The notes beneath the pieces were generated by a model, which was not told the origin of the DNA, did not search any database, and saw only the letters and a list, made by a program, of their open reading frames with translations. Both the position numbers and the translations under genes were made by a program. Shown one piece after another: positions 24,662-38,245 of a stretch of DNA of 64,000 nt. Source of the DNA: Tomocerus qinae (taxonomy: Eukaryota > Arthropoda > Collembola > Entomobryomorpha > Tomoceridae). The stretch covers positions 18,055,001-18,119,000 of the forward strand of contig CM034550.1 in NCBI GenBank assembly GCA_020055645.1. Reading direction: 5' to 3'. Within the stretch, counting starts at the first letter, position 1, and every line of letters starts with the position of its first letter.

Positions 24662-25910
24662 TCATGGGCGCAAAGAACTATTGTATAGCATTTCTATCAG
24701 ATCTATTTGGTTATCACAATGATACGCTATAATATCATCCCACGACTGGAACAAGCTCAGTAGAAAATAGTTAAGTTTAGGCCACATAGCACTTGCACTA
24801 AAGACACGGGGGATATTTTTCAGTTCTATTTTTAAAGAGCTAGATGCAACAAGCCCTGTGAGATAAATATCTTCTAAATGAAATAAAGGAATGGACAAGC
24901 TTGCATTGAGTAATACTGGGACCAATTGTCCTGAGATTACATAGAAGTTCCCTTCACAATAAGGCGGGTAGCCACCGTTATATTCCGAGTAGCTAGAATA
25001 AATATCACTTTGATTCTGTTGATGAGGACGAGGCTCCCAAATCTGCGGGGGGACGTACCATTTCGAGTATGGATTCAGGGTATGAGGACTTCTCCCTGAA
25101 TGAACAACCCCACCCAAATACTTTGACGTGTCTTTAGGCCCCAATGTATGCAAATGTAATATCAAATTGTCAACATTGACAAAAACGTCATCGTCTACTT
25201 TTACAAAATATTTGGCCTGTGGACAATTCCACATAAACCATTTGAGCATTCGTAGAGTTTTGATTGTCAGAGCAAAATAGCTTTCTTCTAAATCCTCCAT
25301 AATCAAGTCTCCATAATTTGCTGATTCCTCAGTCAATTTCTGCAATAAAATAAGTATTGAAATTATTTAGCATTAAAGTATAAAAACATATCCAGAAAAT
25401 ACTGCAGATTGATTATTATCCTTACAGACAAATCCCCACTCTTAGGCTTCCCGGTGAAGAATCGAATATGGATCTCAAAATTGTGGTTATGATTTTTCTT
25501 GGCCCATGTATTTCTTATTACTGTCCGACGATCTTCATTTTCTGCCAAAGATGTAACTAGAATTATCATAAACGGTGGATTTACACTGTCCTGTAAAATA
25601 CAAAAAGATTAAAAAGATATTTAATCCATATTTTATTTTATGAAAGGTTAGATTTAATAGTAATTAATGCATTTACCGAAGGCAGAGGGTCACTCCATCC
25701 TTTAATGGGTGTGGTATCTTCTGAAAATTTTAGAATTTCTTTGACATCCCTTGAGCCTAGTGCACTGAGGATAGAATTTGTCATCTTTGTCTTCTGCTCT
25801 CCATATTGGTAAGTCATTACCACGACATTGATGAAGAGTACTCCCAGTAGACAAAGAACTAGTAATTTGGCGCAGTGTTTTAGCTTCCATTTCAAAATGC
25901 TCACCCTCAT
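24662..25910 (-). CDS. Beta-1,3-galactosyltransferase family (GT31) enzyme
   Basis: Golgi type II membrane glycosyltransferase that adds a hexose in beta-1,3 linkage; donor and acceptor cannot be fixed from sequence. Three minus-strand exons (25677-25910, 25426-25590, 24662-25339) give 358 residues, typical for the family. A short basic cytoplasmic tail is followed by a transmembrane anchor at about residues 13-34. GT31 hallmarks are ILVTSLAENEDRRTVIRNTW, RFFTGKP, the metal-binding triplet in FVKVDDDVFVN at about residue 182, GGYPPYCEGNFYVISG, and EDIYLTGLVA, the family's conserved E-D-V-x-x-G block. All expected catalytic blocks are present. Some arthropod members act on glycolipid or proteoglycan linkers, but no such assignment is made here. 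Confidence 0.9.
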
Positions 25911-28900
25911 CTTATGTCCTTAGTTCCAGAATACATCGCAGTTCATCAGTCTCAATAGGAAAATATCTGCAAAGATCACGCAAAATTAAACTTTGACCTA
26001 AAAGAAACTTTTGACATTAGATTATAATGGAGAAATAATCGATTTCGATTTGCAGACAAAGGCGTCAACTAGATTGACGTGTGACCAAATCACTTTTTTG
26101 CACTTTAACCAAGCAATTTCGCGGAAAATAGATAAGGAAAATATGTGCATGGTGTATATAGGAGATCTACTATATATAATATTGAGTACTCTGAATTCTG
26201 AATATTCCAAATGTAACTTATCCAAATAGTCTAACTGTTAGTATATTATTATACTTCCGTGATTTCATCGAAAAACTTTAATAATAGACTTTGGGATCAT
26301 ATTCTTAATCTTTTAATTCCAAAGACTAATAATTGTTAAATTTCGTTGTGCCACGAATATCCATATCCTTAATCACTGTAATGTAAATGTAGTCACGCTC
26401 CAGAACTACAAATAAATATAGTTTCACGTTATCTCATGGAAGATCAATACACGGACCAAGTTATTTCTTTTGGAACAAATTCAGCAAATTGCACTGCACA
26501 AGGGCACCGTCGCATTTTCCTCACCAAAAATCGATTATACTTGTAAATTAGTATTGAACAGATGTCAGAACTGATTTGGCAGTGATGATTCTGATTATCA
26601 TCATGAATATGACAATCTGGCGCTTTGCCACTACACTGCATAAAATGCACATTCATACGCATACTTAAAAATAGAATACTTTTATATAGATCATCCTCCC
26701 TGAGATTCTCACTCTCAGTTTCAGCAAAAAATTCTCAGTCTACTTCCCAATTTTATAGCTTCGCATCTGTTTTAAGAACCACGGCAGCAGTTACTGGTTT
26801 AATTCAACATATGAAGAGAACTTTGAATTACCACTTATTCTTTACTGCCAACACTCTTTCAATTTCTTGTCCAAATTAATTTTTTCCATTAAACGAAGAT
26901 TCACAACCTACAAATAATAATTTACTAAAATAATTGGAGGAGCATGATATTTTACTCGATAGCTTAAATACTCGAATATTAAGTTGGCTAATTTCTTAAA
27001 ATGCTTAACATTGATGCCAAACAATACAAAGTGTCAGCATTTTATTAAGACTAAGTTATAATATTTGTAGATGTGTGAAATGGATGCTAACAGATATTGA
27101 CCACATGAAGTGTAATTTGTATTGCTCATTTGTACTGTGAAAGGTCACTTGTCTGACTATACCATTGCTTTTGTATTTGTATTCTGTGTGCACATTTTAT
27201 ATAGGTTATGGTGAAGAGTGAGAACGTTGGGTACAATAAAACCACTACTGCCACAACCAATTCTAACTCCAAATATTGAACCACAAGAGCAAATAGGAAT
27301 CACGGTGCATGATTCCCAGGGACAAAAACTTTGACAAAGAGCTGACATATGTCAAAAACATACACGGGTAGAAAGAAGCATATGCGTCTCAAAATTGTTT
27401 ACAAAGTAGTTGAAGTCTAATTAATTTAATAACTAATTCATCATGTTTATTTCATACACGAGTCTTCCACTAGTGCTTCTCTAATAGTGATATTTATGTG
27501 CAGTAAGTGTTTAATAACAAACCTAGGCCGTACTTGCTTACCAAAAACATAGTTGCAATATTGTGAGATTAGCTTTATTGTAAGCATTTAATAATTTCAT
27601 TCATTCTCCATTCTATTCTGCTAGAATATGATCGAGTCCAGACTTTGTGATAGCACTCCATAAGACTGCAATAAAACTTGCATGGGAGTTAGGGAGGGAT
27701 GAAAAACTAAAAAGAACATAAGGCGCATAATATTTTATTTCTCCTTTGTATATTGATACGCATTGTAAAAAACGCCAATAAGGCTAGACCACTATTTGCA
27801 TATAAAAAGGCAGCTTCGTATTACATCGTGAAATATTTTCATAGAGCATGGCAGCTTTGATATGCACCATTATAGTCGAATCACGCGATTGAATCATGGT
27901 ATTATATAATCATGCTACAGAAAAAAAGTGTTGTTTTAAAAGACATAGTGTACATTATAATCCCCTTCCGTGCCTTATAGAGATATGTGTAGGCGGAGGG
28001 AAATGTACTGTACACGTCAATTATATTATTTGGTACAGTTTTAGTTCATGCTACAATTACAGTAGCATTTCAAATCTCCAATAAAAATATTGTTTTGAAA
28101 TGGTAGCGTTTCTTTATTTGTAATGGCACCTGTAATTTTTATTACCTCATCCCTTCCCGCAATGAGAAACTGTTCCCGGTTTAAAAATGATCACTGTACA
28201 ATTGTACACTTTGCAGAAATCAGAAATTCACATGTGTAAATAATACATTCACTAAATAAGACACAGTAAATAGTAAATGGTACAAAATAAACATCTCATG
28301 CTGACAGCGACTTGTAAATCAGTACTGAAGCTAAACTAGAGTTTGAATAATTGTTTATGTGTTGACCAACCGTCAAATCAGAGCTGGAGGAGAGAAACAA
28401 ATGCATAAACATGTGGATGATCCTAACTGCTTATTATGTAGATCTTTTTTGCCTAATTCTGTAAGGCTGCAGTCGAAACACGTGACTAGGTTGATTCTAT
28501 TGTTTACAGCTTTTAGAGTTGATTTCAGTAATCTTCTTTTGGCAAGGTGAATTAAGATCCTATCCATCCTCTATACAACAATACAAGGAATTGTATAAAG
28601 CTGTTGAAATGCATCGCGTGCTCTTCACGACAGTTTTATGGAGATTGGACCGAAATCCTTGAAAATACAAGGTGAATAGCTACAGGATAGTAACTACTAT
28701 ATCTGTACACAATCTATATATGAATATTCTAGTTTGTATAAGTATATATGTGTATACTATAAATCTTCCTGTCACATAACTATACGTTAGTATCTTAATA
28801 GCTCTTATTTTCCCATGAGTTTCTAAATAGCTAAGAATAATGTAAACTGGGAGTCTTCTTTCAGCCTACTGAAAATCTACTGCATTGTTTTACTGTGTAG

Positions 28901-31900
28901 ATCCTTATTTTATATACATTCTAGCACATTCTATACGCTACAGTATGGTAACACCTATACTATACATAATGATTGCTAATTAGGTAGCTTATATATAGTC
29001 CAGGTATACTATAAGAATAAAAGTTAGCATTTGTTGTATAATAATAGTATGATTAACATGGAGAACTGATGTAGATGACATAGACATGTAATTTGTACGG
29101 CTTTTCGTAGAATCTTGCTTGTGAAAATCCTGTAATCCATACTAGAGTAACACATGACATTTTATGCAGAGTAATGTTTGACTGGAAAGTTCACGACTAC
29201 ATGAAACGCTCTGATAATATAACGAGGCTATTGACATTTTATGTTTATTGTAATACTCTCTGCCTTTGTATAGCTATTGACCTATATGCTCAATAATTAC
29301 TATAGACATTTCAAATGGTCATCATTACACTTACAAATGTAGGTTACAACTTTGCGGGTGTACATACGTGTATAACTTTCGGCATGAAACATCAAATAGA
29401 GTTTTAGGGTCAAGAGATGATGTCTAAAATAGTAAAGAATGTTTATGAATACTTTTCTACGGGAATTTAGTAGCAACTCGAAAAGCTACTATAATAAAAA
29501 GGACTATGTATATAATTCCATGTCAAGAATTGTTAGTCATGTCCAATTTGTGATTATAAGCCCTTGCATACTAGAGAAGACAGGAAATGGCAGACCATTT
29601 TACTTAAGTGATGCGATGACTTCGTGAAGAATACGACACACATTTATCATCATAAAATAAATACCAAACTGTCTTCCTACCTCGTGATATGTCTATCTCT
29701 ATCTCTTGTCCACCAGCTCATTTCCTAATTGGACCCATTACTGAAATTGGACAGATTTATTACCTTCTAACTTGTAATTGTCCTATTTTGTGTCTTTTTA
29801 CATGAATAGCTACTCTGTCATGGTTAATTTATCTAATGCGCTATTAACATTTACAAAATGGTATATCAATTAATAGGGCAAAAATGTACTCTTTGTTATG
29901 AAACATTTACATGTTATATTACTAAGTAGCTTTTGTACTAGATAATTGGGCCAAACTAAAAGAAACATCATCGTAGAAAATTAGAATAGAAATATGAATG
30001 TTATATTCATCGTTTAAAAATGGCCTTTGTTTGCACTTTTGTATTCAAATAGTAATACAGAAATTTTTAATTGTATTTAACGTTTAAATAAAACTATGTA
30101 GATTTTGCAGTCGTAGGTTTAAATTGTGAGAGGTAACGAAAAAAAACAGTAATTGCAGATTTTCTGAATTATTTCAAGTAAATTGCCAATTTCGTAAACA
30201 CATGGAAAATACTTTTGCAAAAAGTGATTGTTTTTAAACAATGCTTTATTGGGCTTTGAAAGATTAGCATTCACTGCACGATAGCCAGGCTAGGATTCAA
30301 CTCAAGAGAGGAAGACGGCTTTAAGCAAACATCAAATTGACTCATTAGAATACGACGCAGCACTATTTAGAAGGCACTGCGTGACAATGAATCATACTCT
30401 ACATCAATTATTCACATCCACTACAAAATGACTGGGATACAAAAAGAATACAGCTTAATGTACGCCATTCCTTGTGCAGTATAGCATGTATGCTGGTAGA
30501 ATAAATAAATCACCCTAACCATCTTTATGCTATACACAAGTAGCATAGTGTCCATATGGCATAATACAACTCTAGTTTATGTACAAGCTGACTTTCTCTG
30601 CAGAAAGCCGCAGGTGTTTGTATTGTGTGTTCAAGAACAGACAATAGTTCTTTCAACAGAATACAATAATACTATACTACTCGAATATGTTCAAATCGGA
30701 ACTACTATTTGTATACTTGTAGCATTGAGAGGATGATGAATGATGACCGATGATGATAACAAATGCCACACAATACAGAATTAATCTAATAATTGAACAG
30801 TAGCTACTACGACTTCCAATTGCTTTGCACACAACTAATTTATAAGGTTTAATAGGTCAACTCAGCAGTTATTAATCATATCTCGGCCCTTTTCAGAATA
30901 CTAGAGCTAAATTATTCTCGTTAACTACGATCTATGCAATTATAAACTAATAAATATCCAATGCACATTGTTTACGAACTAGCGGTAGACAAAACTTTCT
31001 CTTTTGTTATAATAACTCCATATGAAACTTTCCCTAACTTATCACAAGTGCTTTCACTAGAATTTAAATTATTTCAAAATGTTTATACCATTTATAAACA
31101 TCGTAGTATGAGTCACCTTATAACTGATAGGTTGTCATTACATTTCCAGTTATATAGATCATTTTTATTGTAATCATATGCAGTATATTAAATTTGCATA
31201 TGCGAGCAGTGAGTAAAAAGTTTGAAGGTGTATTATTTTATGGCTAGGTATATTTCATTCATAAACTTATTGCATGAAAATCTAGCAAAAATTTTTTTGT
31301 ATGAATAAAAGAATAATATTTACATAATACAACTGAGAATAGATGAGATTGGATGCAAAAGATCCTCTCGCTATGAGTTTGTGATAAATAGAATGAGTTC
31401 ATGTGTAAAATGCTTTGCCTGAACTTTTTAGCGTGTGAAAGTTGGAACCTTCTTATGGAGAAAGTTGAGTTTGAGTGTAAACACTTATCTGAACATTACT
31501 TGTGCTTTCTACTTACACTATCGCTAGTGTACGTGCGTGGGGTGAAATAAAAATAATGATTTTCTCTACAAAGGATACCTAAGTCACGATCAAAGGAGAT
31601 TTTCAAGTGTCTACAGAATAGACTACACATCATATTATACAAGAGAGGATATATAAAGTAAACATCAGTACCCAGTGCATGAACATAATTACAACAAGCT
31701 ACATTGTGGTAACAGTTTATGTCACTAAAAAGGAAAATGATGACACCAAGTTATTGCAAATGCAACGGGCGATCACGACACCAAAAATTTCGATTACTGT
31801 AAAAGAAGCAACAATCAATTTGGCCATTCCAATTTTACTGCGTTTGTTGCGAAATAGCAGCAGCAAGATTTTGTAATTTTCTCAAAGAAAACTTTTATCT

Positions 31901-34900
31901 CCTCTGGCGGAAACAATTCCCTTAAAGTTTCGACAGTCAATTCTTTTGCCCGGATATTACTTGTGCATATTTTCTATCTCTATATAGTTACTGTATATAC
32001 ATATTGAACATTCGTTGAATACGAAAAGAAAATTTTCGCGAGGGTTCTCCTCTTTCCTAATTAATTGCAAACCCTACCAAAAACCGCAATGCCGCAGTGG
32101 TTAGGGTAAATAGCATTTAGAGCTTTTTTATTCTGCCAAAGACATTGAATAAATATTAGGGAATATTCGATGGGTTTGAATAGTGAGAGTTTTTAGTTCA
32201 TTACATCCGCTGATTAAAAATGAATGGGAAACCTGAAGAGTCCCTTTGGAGTTTGTAGCTGCTGTGAAGTATAAACAGACTAGACAGAAACAGAACATAT
32301 TGACAGAACACGAGCGTTCTTCCTGACTATTTCATAGAATTCTCCGCCACTCTCGTTATAATTCATTCGTTCACCTTACTTTATTCAGGCAAAAATGGCT
32401 TAGCGTGCTTTGCAGTGCGGCACGAAGACTAATGTTTCGTCGCCCAACCAGACACATACCAAGAAGTTTGAGTTTTCAGTTAAGTCAGATAATAACATGC
32501 GTCACGCTCAGCATTGTTAGCACTCCAGGATGGAATTGGTAGCTCTGTACAAAGAAATAGTGTCTGTTTGTCCAGACATTCATTCGATATATAACTCTAT
32601 ACTCTAGAAATATTACACTAAAACATACAAAAGATAAGTAGTCATGCATGTAGCTAGCACGTCTATGCTACAAACAAACCTAACTGACAACAACATCTTG
32701 CAATATCAAACCGGCCATGGCCACAAAAGCAAAGAAAACGAAATTCATATGGTTTTAGCTTCAATTTAGCAGAGTAGACCGGTTTTCTCCGTAGGGTCTC
32801 CTTTCTCTCTGATTCCCCTGCTGTTCTGCTTTCTTTAATATTGCTTACCTCCTAAACGATTCCACAAAGTAAATGGAGACTTGTTTACTCTGTTTACTAT
32901 AAGTAAATGCTCATTACGTCCTTGCACAAAGAACTTAGTGAGCTGGAAATGTATACTGCTAATGCACATTTGATGGAGTACTACAAATTCGGATATACCT
33001 CTCTATAATATTTACCTGTCTATGTCTACTACTTTTGTTACCTCCGGTTGGTCTTTACACTTCGTATATTATTCATGTCCTTCGCAGTTTCCCTTTCGTC
33101 AGGTTCTGCTAGTCCTAAACCATTCCACCCTTTTCTACGGCAATTAGTTATTGATTATTATGGAAAACCACTCATATTTTTAATACTCGTGAGAATAACC
33201 TTTTTAGCTATGACTTTCTTCCAACTTTCTTTGTCCAAACACAAATATCGACATTTTGCTCAATAATATTCTCTCAGCCTACTACGCTAGCCCCACAAAT
33301 GAAATTTCTTACTGCCTCATTATTATCGCAGCAGCACAAGACTGCGGTAAACCACGACACAGTAAATCCAACCTTCATATCCATCCTGTTTAATTGGAAA
33401 CGCTACTATCAAAAGGAAGATAATTTATTCTCCCTTCCATCCACCAGTTCTTAGAATCCAGCTGTACTACTTCCGAATGTACATATTTAAATGTTATATT
33501 ATCTTCTCATACTATAACACTAAAATTAGGAATGATTTACTCCAGAATATCATGCAACTACTCTCAAACAGATGCAAACAGAATACATTATCAATTTACA
33601 TTTTCCGTATCATGTTTACAGGAAATGCTACCTATCTTTCTACTTTCAGTAAGTAGAAATGGTAAATACATCCCCGAAATGCATTTTCTTAATTAATTCT
33701 ACCCTTGACAAAATACAATTATGCTGTATATCAAAATATAAAACATTTTTAGGTTAAGGTCTAATCTTAAGAAACATGCGATGGTAAAACTGTAAACTTG
33801 ACTTACCGGGTTTCAAATTACACGCGAAAACTAAATCCAAGGCATAATAATAACCAGAGGCAGAATTATTTTCAGCGGTTTTCATTCTTATAAACTTCTT
33901 TGTGAACTAAATTGTAGAGAGTTAATATTGTAACTTGTTTAATAATCCAGGTGGATTTGATGTTTACACCTTGTAGAAGGGATAAATGTTATAGTATTGC
34001 AGTTTAAGAACTGTGGTAGTGCTTTAAATGCATAGTCTCAAGGGAGTGTTGCAGTTGTTTAGGACGAATTGCAGTGATTTCAGAGTTTTGGTTAAAGTTG
34101 GTAGTATTGTCCAGGAATAGTTTTAATACTGCAAATTGGAGTCGTTTAGTTTGGTTTGTGTTTGGTTAAGATTGTAAGTCCTGAGAGAGAGGATTTGAGA
34201 CTCGGAAATGTAGTAAAGAGTGGTGAATGTTGTGTGTTCTTTCATGCTGTTCCACAAACTGACTGATTGAGAATGATAGTAAACGGGTTGGAAAGAGACA
34301 GCGTAAGCGATTGGAGCTGGTGGGAGGAAGGCAAAAGGCAACGAAGCTTGACTTTGAGTTGTCTGATGTTTGGTGGTTGAAGAGCAAAGGGAAAAATTCC
34401 GTGAAGTTCTTTTCCTTGGCCTTCCTTCCTTCCTTCACGTTGTGCACGTCTGACTGTCAGTCAAAAACACAAGAGTTAACTTTATTTAGGTACTACTATG
34501 TATGCATCAGAGTATTCCAGTCCAAGTCCCAACTAAAGAAACGCATACGAATAAAGGTAAAAAATACACCTACAGCTCTTCCAGCAGTACCGAAGGCAAT
34601 ACACAGATATGCTCTTAGCACGAATGCTGTAGAAATACCTCTGCACTACTCGCTGGATTAGCTTTTATATGTAGCTCCAGTTCAGGTTGATTTGGTTCAC
34701 TTGCTCTGGTTGCTGTCTGTGCTGTTTTAATAGTAATGTAGTCTTTTGTGGTACTACTCTGCTGTTGGTGTGACTATTTATACCCGTCAATTTGGCATAA
34801 CTCAGTCTGGCGAAACGAAACTTGCAAATATTAATATGCCCATTACATGTCATTGTTGATGATGTTGAGAGACAGGATCTGTCTTCAACAGTTGGTGCTT

Positions 34901-37676
34901 GATTAATAATAAACTGTGGTAAACCTTGTAAAATAGCCTCGGTAAAATATAAACGTATCATAACTTTAGCCTTCTATAATAATAATATATAGTGACGACG
35001 AAGAATACAATTAATTACACCCAGATCAAATGTTATATCCATTGTTATTGTGACCATACACCCACTCACCCACAGACAGACAGACAGACTGCAGGGGTGA
35101 AATGATAAACTATCGGACCCCGATGCTTAATTAGTATAGCATTTTTAAATTCTAATTTTCATGACTGACTTTTAAACAATTTTGCCAATCTGACTTTTGC
35201 CAAACTGACCTGGGTTGAGTTTGCTAATGTACAGTGGGTGGGTGTGTATGAGTAGAGTTTGTACCAAGTTTGGCAGGACAAGACAGGACCAATGCAAGGT
35301 CCGTGTGTAATGGAATGAAAGGAATGGAACAGAAACTAGAGATCAAAGAGATGATACGAAAACGAACCGGTGCTTGCTACTACATTGAGCATTGCCTACA
35401 CGGATTCCGATATATAAGTCATACCAATATGCATTATGCACCTACAAACCTGGAATGTGATACTGGAATTCTGGATTGAAGGAGAAGTAAATGGAAGAGG
35501 ACTGGAAAGTGTAACTATGAAGTACCTTTTACTGCCGTAATGCAATCTGTGCGAAAGACTAGTAGCAAATGCATACCTCTGCTACATACACTCTCTTCTA
35601 AATATGTATGTCGTCTACGACTTCCCTTTTTCGATCTCAAAGCATTGCATAGCATAAGAATCGGAAAACTACCTCAAACTTCCAGCAAAACTATTCTTCT
35701 ACTTATAACCCATAACTCCCCATTTCTTACAAGGACTTACTTATTTACCTTCTATTTTTTACTATATATAGTTACGACACTTCATTTCCTATGGCATGCT
35801 TTCATACTAAGATTTACACACAGTCCACATAACTATCCCTTCGTTTATTACGCAGTGCAGAAAAGAAATCATTTTCATACAGGATATCATGATACATGAA
35901 TTATTGCCAAAGTTGTCGACCAACTAGTCAAGTCCTTCGATTAGGAACTGTCCCTTTCCAAATCGGATGTACACATGCAACATAAATCTATCAATGTAGA
36001 AGATTCTGCACAATTATCTTTAGTGTCCTCATGAGAAAATAATATTATATGATTGCATGCTCATTTTATGATGTCCAGTGTCCTTATTTTTTGTATTACT
36101 TTTTACCATATTATTGTGCTGATAAGTAAATCTTATGATATTGAGTGAAATTGTATTGTATAGAAGTTTTGCATATAGTGCACATTGAATCGAAAGAAAT
36201 GGCAATTCTGTAGCGTCATTATGCAGATTACCTTTGTAATATTATTACAATTGGAACGAGATTTTATCTACCTATGCTTCAAAGGAGTAGGCATCATGTG
36301 GAAAGAAAATGAAATTGTAGACCGGCTAAATTGGCTAATTTTCTCCATGTATTCTACTTATAGACTTGCAATAACAGATTACAGAGACAGTCAGAGACTA
36401 GTGAGTCAAGGGACTCGTAAATATGCTGTCGTAGTTAGCATGAAATAGCGTATAATATGGTAGTTTGATAACTTCCTACACTGAATGAGTATAAAGCTGT
36501 TTTGTGATTATTATCATTAGATTGAATCAATTTCAAACTCCAGTTCTCTAGAGGAACAATACTGCGCACATTTTCCATTCCATTTATTGATTACCATTTA
36601 CATTATACACTTCTACATCTTTATTATGCTTCAGAGGAGGAGACAATCATAATAATATTTTATTGATAGGTACCAGGTCTCCTTTGCTCGCTCAACTGAC
36701 TGGTAATCCTTCCCTATTAGTAATAATTAAAACTTGTAAATTACCAAATGAAATTGCAAAACACGAATCATACTAAACCATATATACATATACATATAGT
36801 ATACATATATAATAATACACAATAACTATTACTAGTAATTATTTTCATCTACTTTGGAAGGAGTCTGTATACCTGGAATAGATATACCATACACAGATAG
36901 GCAATTAAATACTCCATGTTTTCGAGATAAATAATTACAATGGACTTACCTGGCACTTGTATGAATACGATACGCAATGATGGAGTATAAGTTCTTAGGA
37001 ATAATTGTTATGTACACTTAAAAACTAATAATGCTTTGTAACATTAGCTCATTATTAGTATCAATATAGTATAATAAATAGGATATGAATCTACAAACTA
37101 CGAGACCGAGACTACTAACATTAACATTTACAAACAAACATAAAAACTATTGGATGAATCATCGTTACGTACATATACAAAAGTATATAAAAGTACGCTT
37201 ACTTGCCCTTATGCTTTTCTTATCATTAAAATGAAATTATAACTGAACTCTTGCCAGTCTATTCTTGTCTGTCTAAAAGAAAGGGAACAATTTGGGAAGA
37301 ATCAATGGGAAATAATTATTGAAATTAAATTGCACATCCCATTTTCTGAGAATGAAGAGATAATAAGACTTGCTTTAACAGTTTTTTAAGTAATATTAAA
37401 GTTCAGTACCTAGCTAGATATAATATGTATGTAATTGATATTCAGAAGAAAAAAAATCAGCTATAATTGCACGGTATTGTGTCGTTATTACATCATTATG
37501 ATCAATTTTCGATAGACCGAAGTTAATGATCGTATTTCGTATCAAAAACATCAAACAAATCATGGATCATTATCCTGCAATAATGAGACTATCTTGAACT
37601 ATAATTTGTCGTTGATTTGTCTTCTTGTCTGAAAATCGTACCGAATTTCTTCAATAATTTGTTGAAAGCCTACATA
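25911..37676. other. 11.8-kb gene-poor region
   Basis: I find no supported gene in this long AT-rich stretch. The many small open frames lack family resemblance, consistent splice partners or codon structure. A low-complexity TATACATA run lies at about 36780-36815. A perfect splice-donor complement (ACTTACCTG) occurs near 36945 on the plus strand, so an unseen minus-strand non-coding or UTR exon is possible. Known arthropod microRNA sequences I could recall were not recognised. The region could hold regulatory DNA, long non-coding RNAs or UTR introns of Rrp1. Confidence 0.4.
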
Positions 37677-37842
37677 ATGCAATTTTACAAGAGATTGAAC
37701 GGATACAGCTTTGAGTATGGTAGGATCATTGGGCGGATTTCCGGAGAAGTGGAAAAGAGGATTGAGAGAGGAATCACATCAGAAAGAGAGGTCCATAGAC
37801 GAAAATATTTTCAATGGATATTGAGATTGGATCAATTTCCAG
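37677..37842 (+). other. Possible alternative first coding exon of Rrp1
   Basis: An ATG opens a 55-codon frame rich in Arg, Lys and Glu, ending at a strong donor (CCAG|GTGAGTAT). Joining it to the acceptor CCGCAG ending at 38195 completes a GAG codon. The frame then continues through 38198-38245 into the Rrp1 ATG. This would add about 72 residues ahead of the usual start. The frame match alone has a one-in-three chance, so the call is tentative. Confidence 0.25.
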
Positions 37843-38245
37843 GTGAGTATATCCTTGATATTCCGTGGTCGTATTGGGCCATGATGAAAAGCGGTAGAAG
37901 AAGACATTCAAAAATCCTTCATTGTAGCATCATCTCCTCGCCTCTTCATTTCCATTATTCTCCGTCTTGTGGCTGTTAATTTTGTAAATTAATTAAAAAT
38001 ACAAAATTCTTACTTTTACAAATTTTGGTCAGTTACAGTGTCTGAAGAAGATATTTAGCTACACAGTTAAAGTTTTTACCGCGTCGCCATCGCGTATTTT
38101 ACGACCACAAAGTGAGCCAGTAAGAGTTGACTATAGAGAGCGAAACTTTTCTCCAGGCCGGAAGGTAAACGTAAACAAACCGCTAATTTCCGCAGAGTTT
38201 TTGAGTGATTACCTGTACAAATTACTACGTAAATTGACTTTGAAA

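Noticed and set aside
32088-32116. CCGCAGTGGTTAGGG, similar to a tRNA A box
   Set aside because: No B box, acceptor stem or cloverleaf could be found around it.
34166-34661. Overlapping open frames of 93-116 codons on both strands
   Set aside because: Composition is non-coding, there are no conserved motifs and the frames overlap each other.
36940-36960. ACTTACCTGGC, like the 5' end of U1 snRNA
   Set aside because: It is simply the complement of a consensus splice donor; no U1 stem-loops follow.
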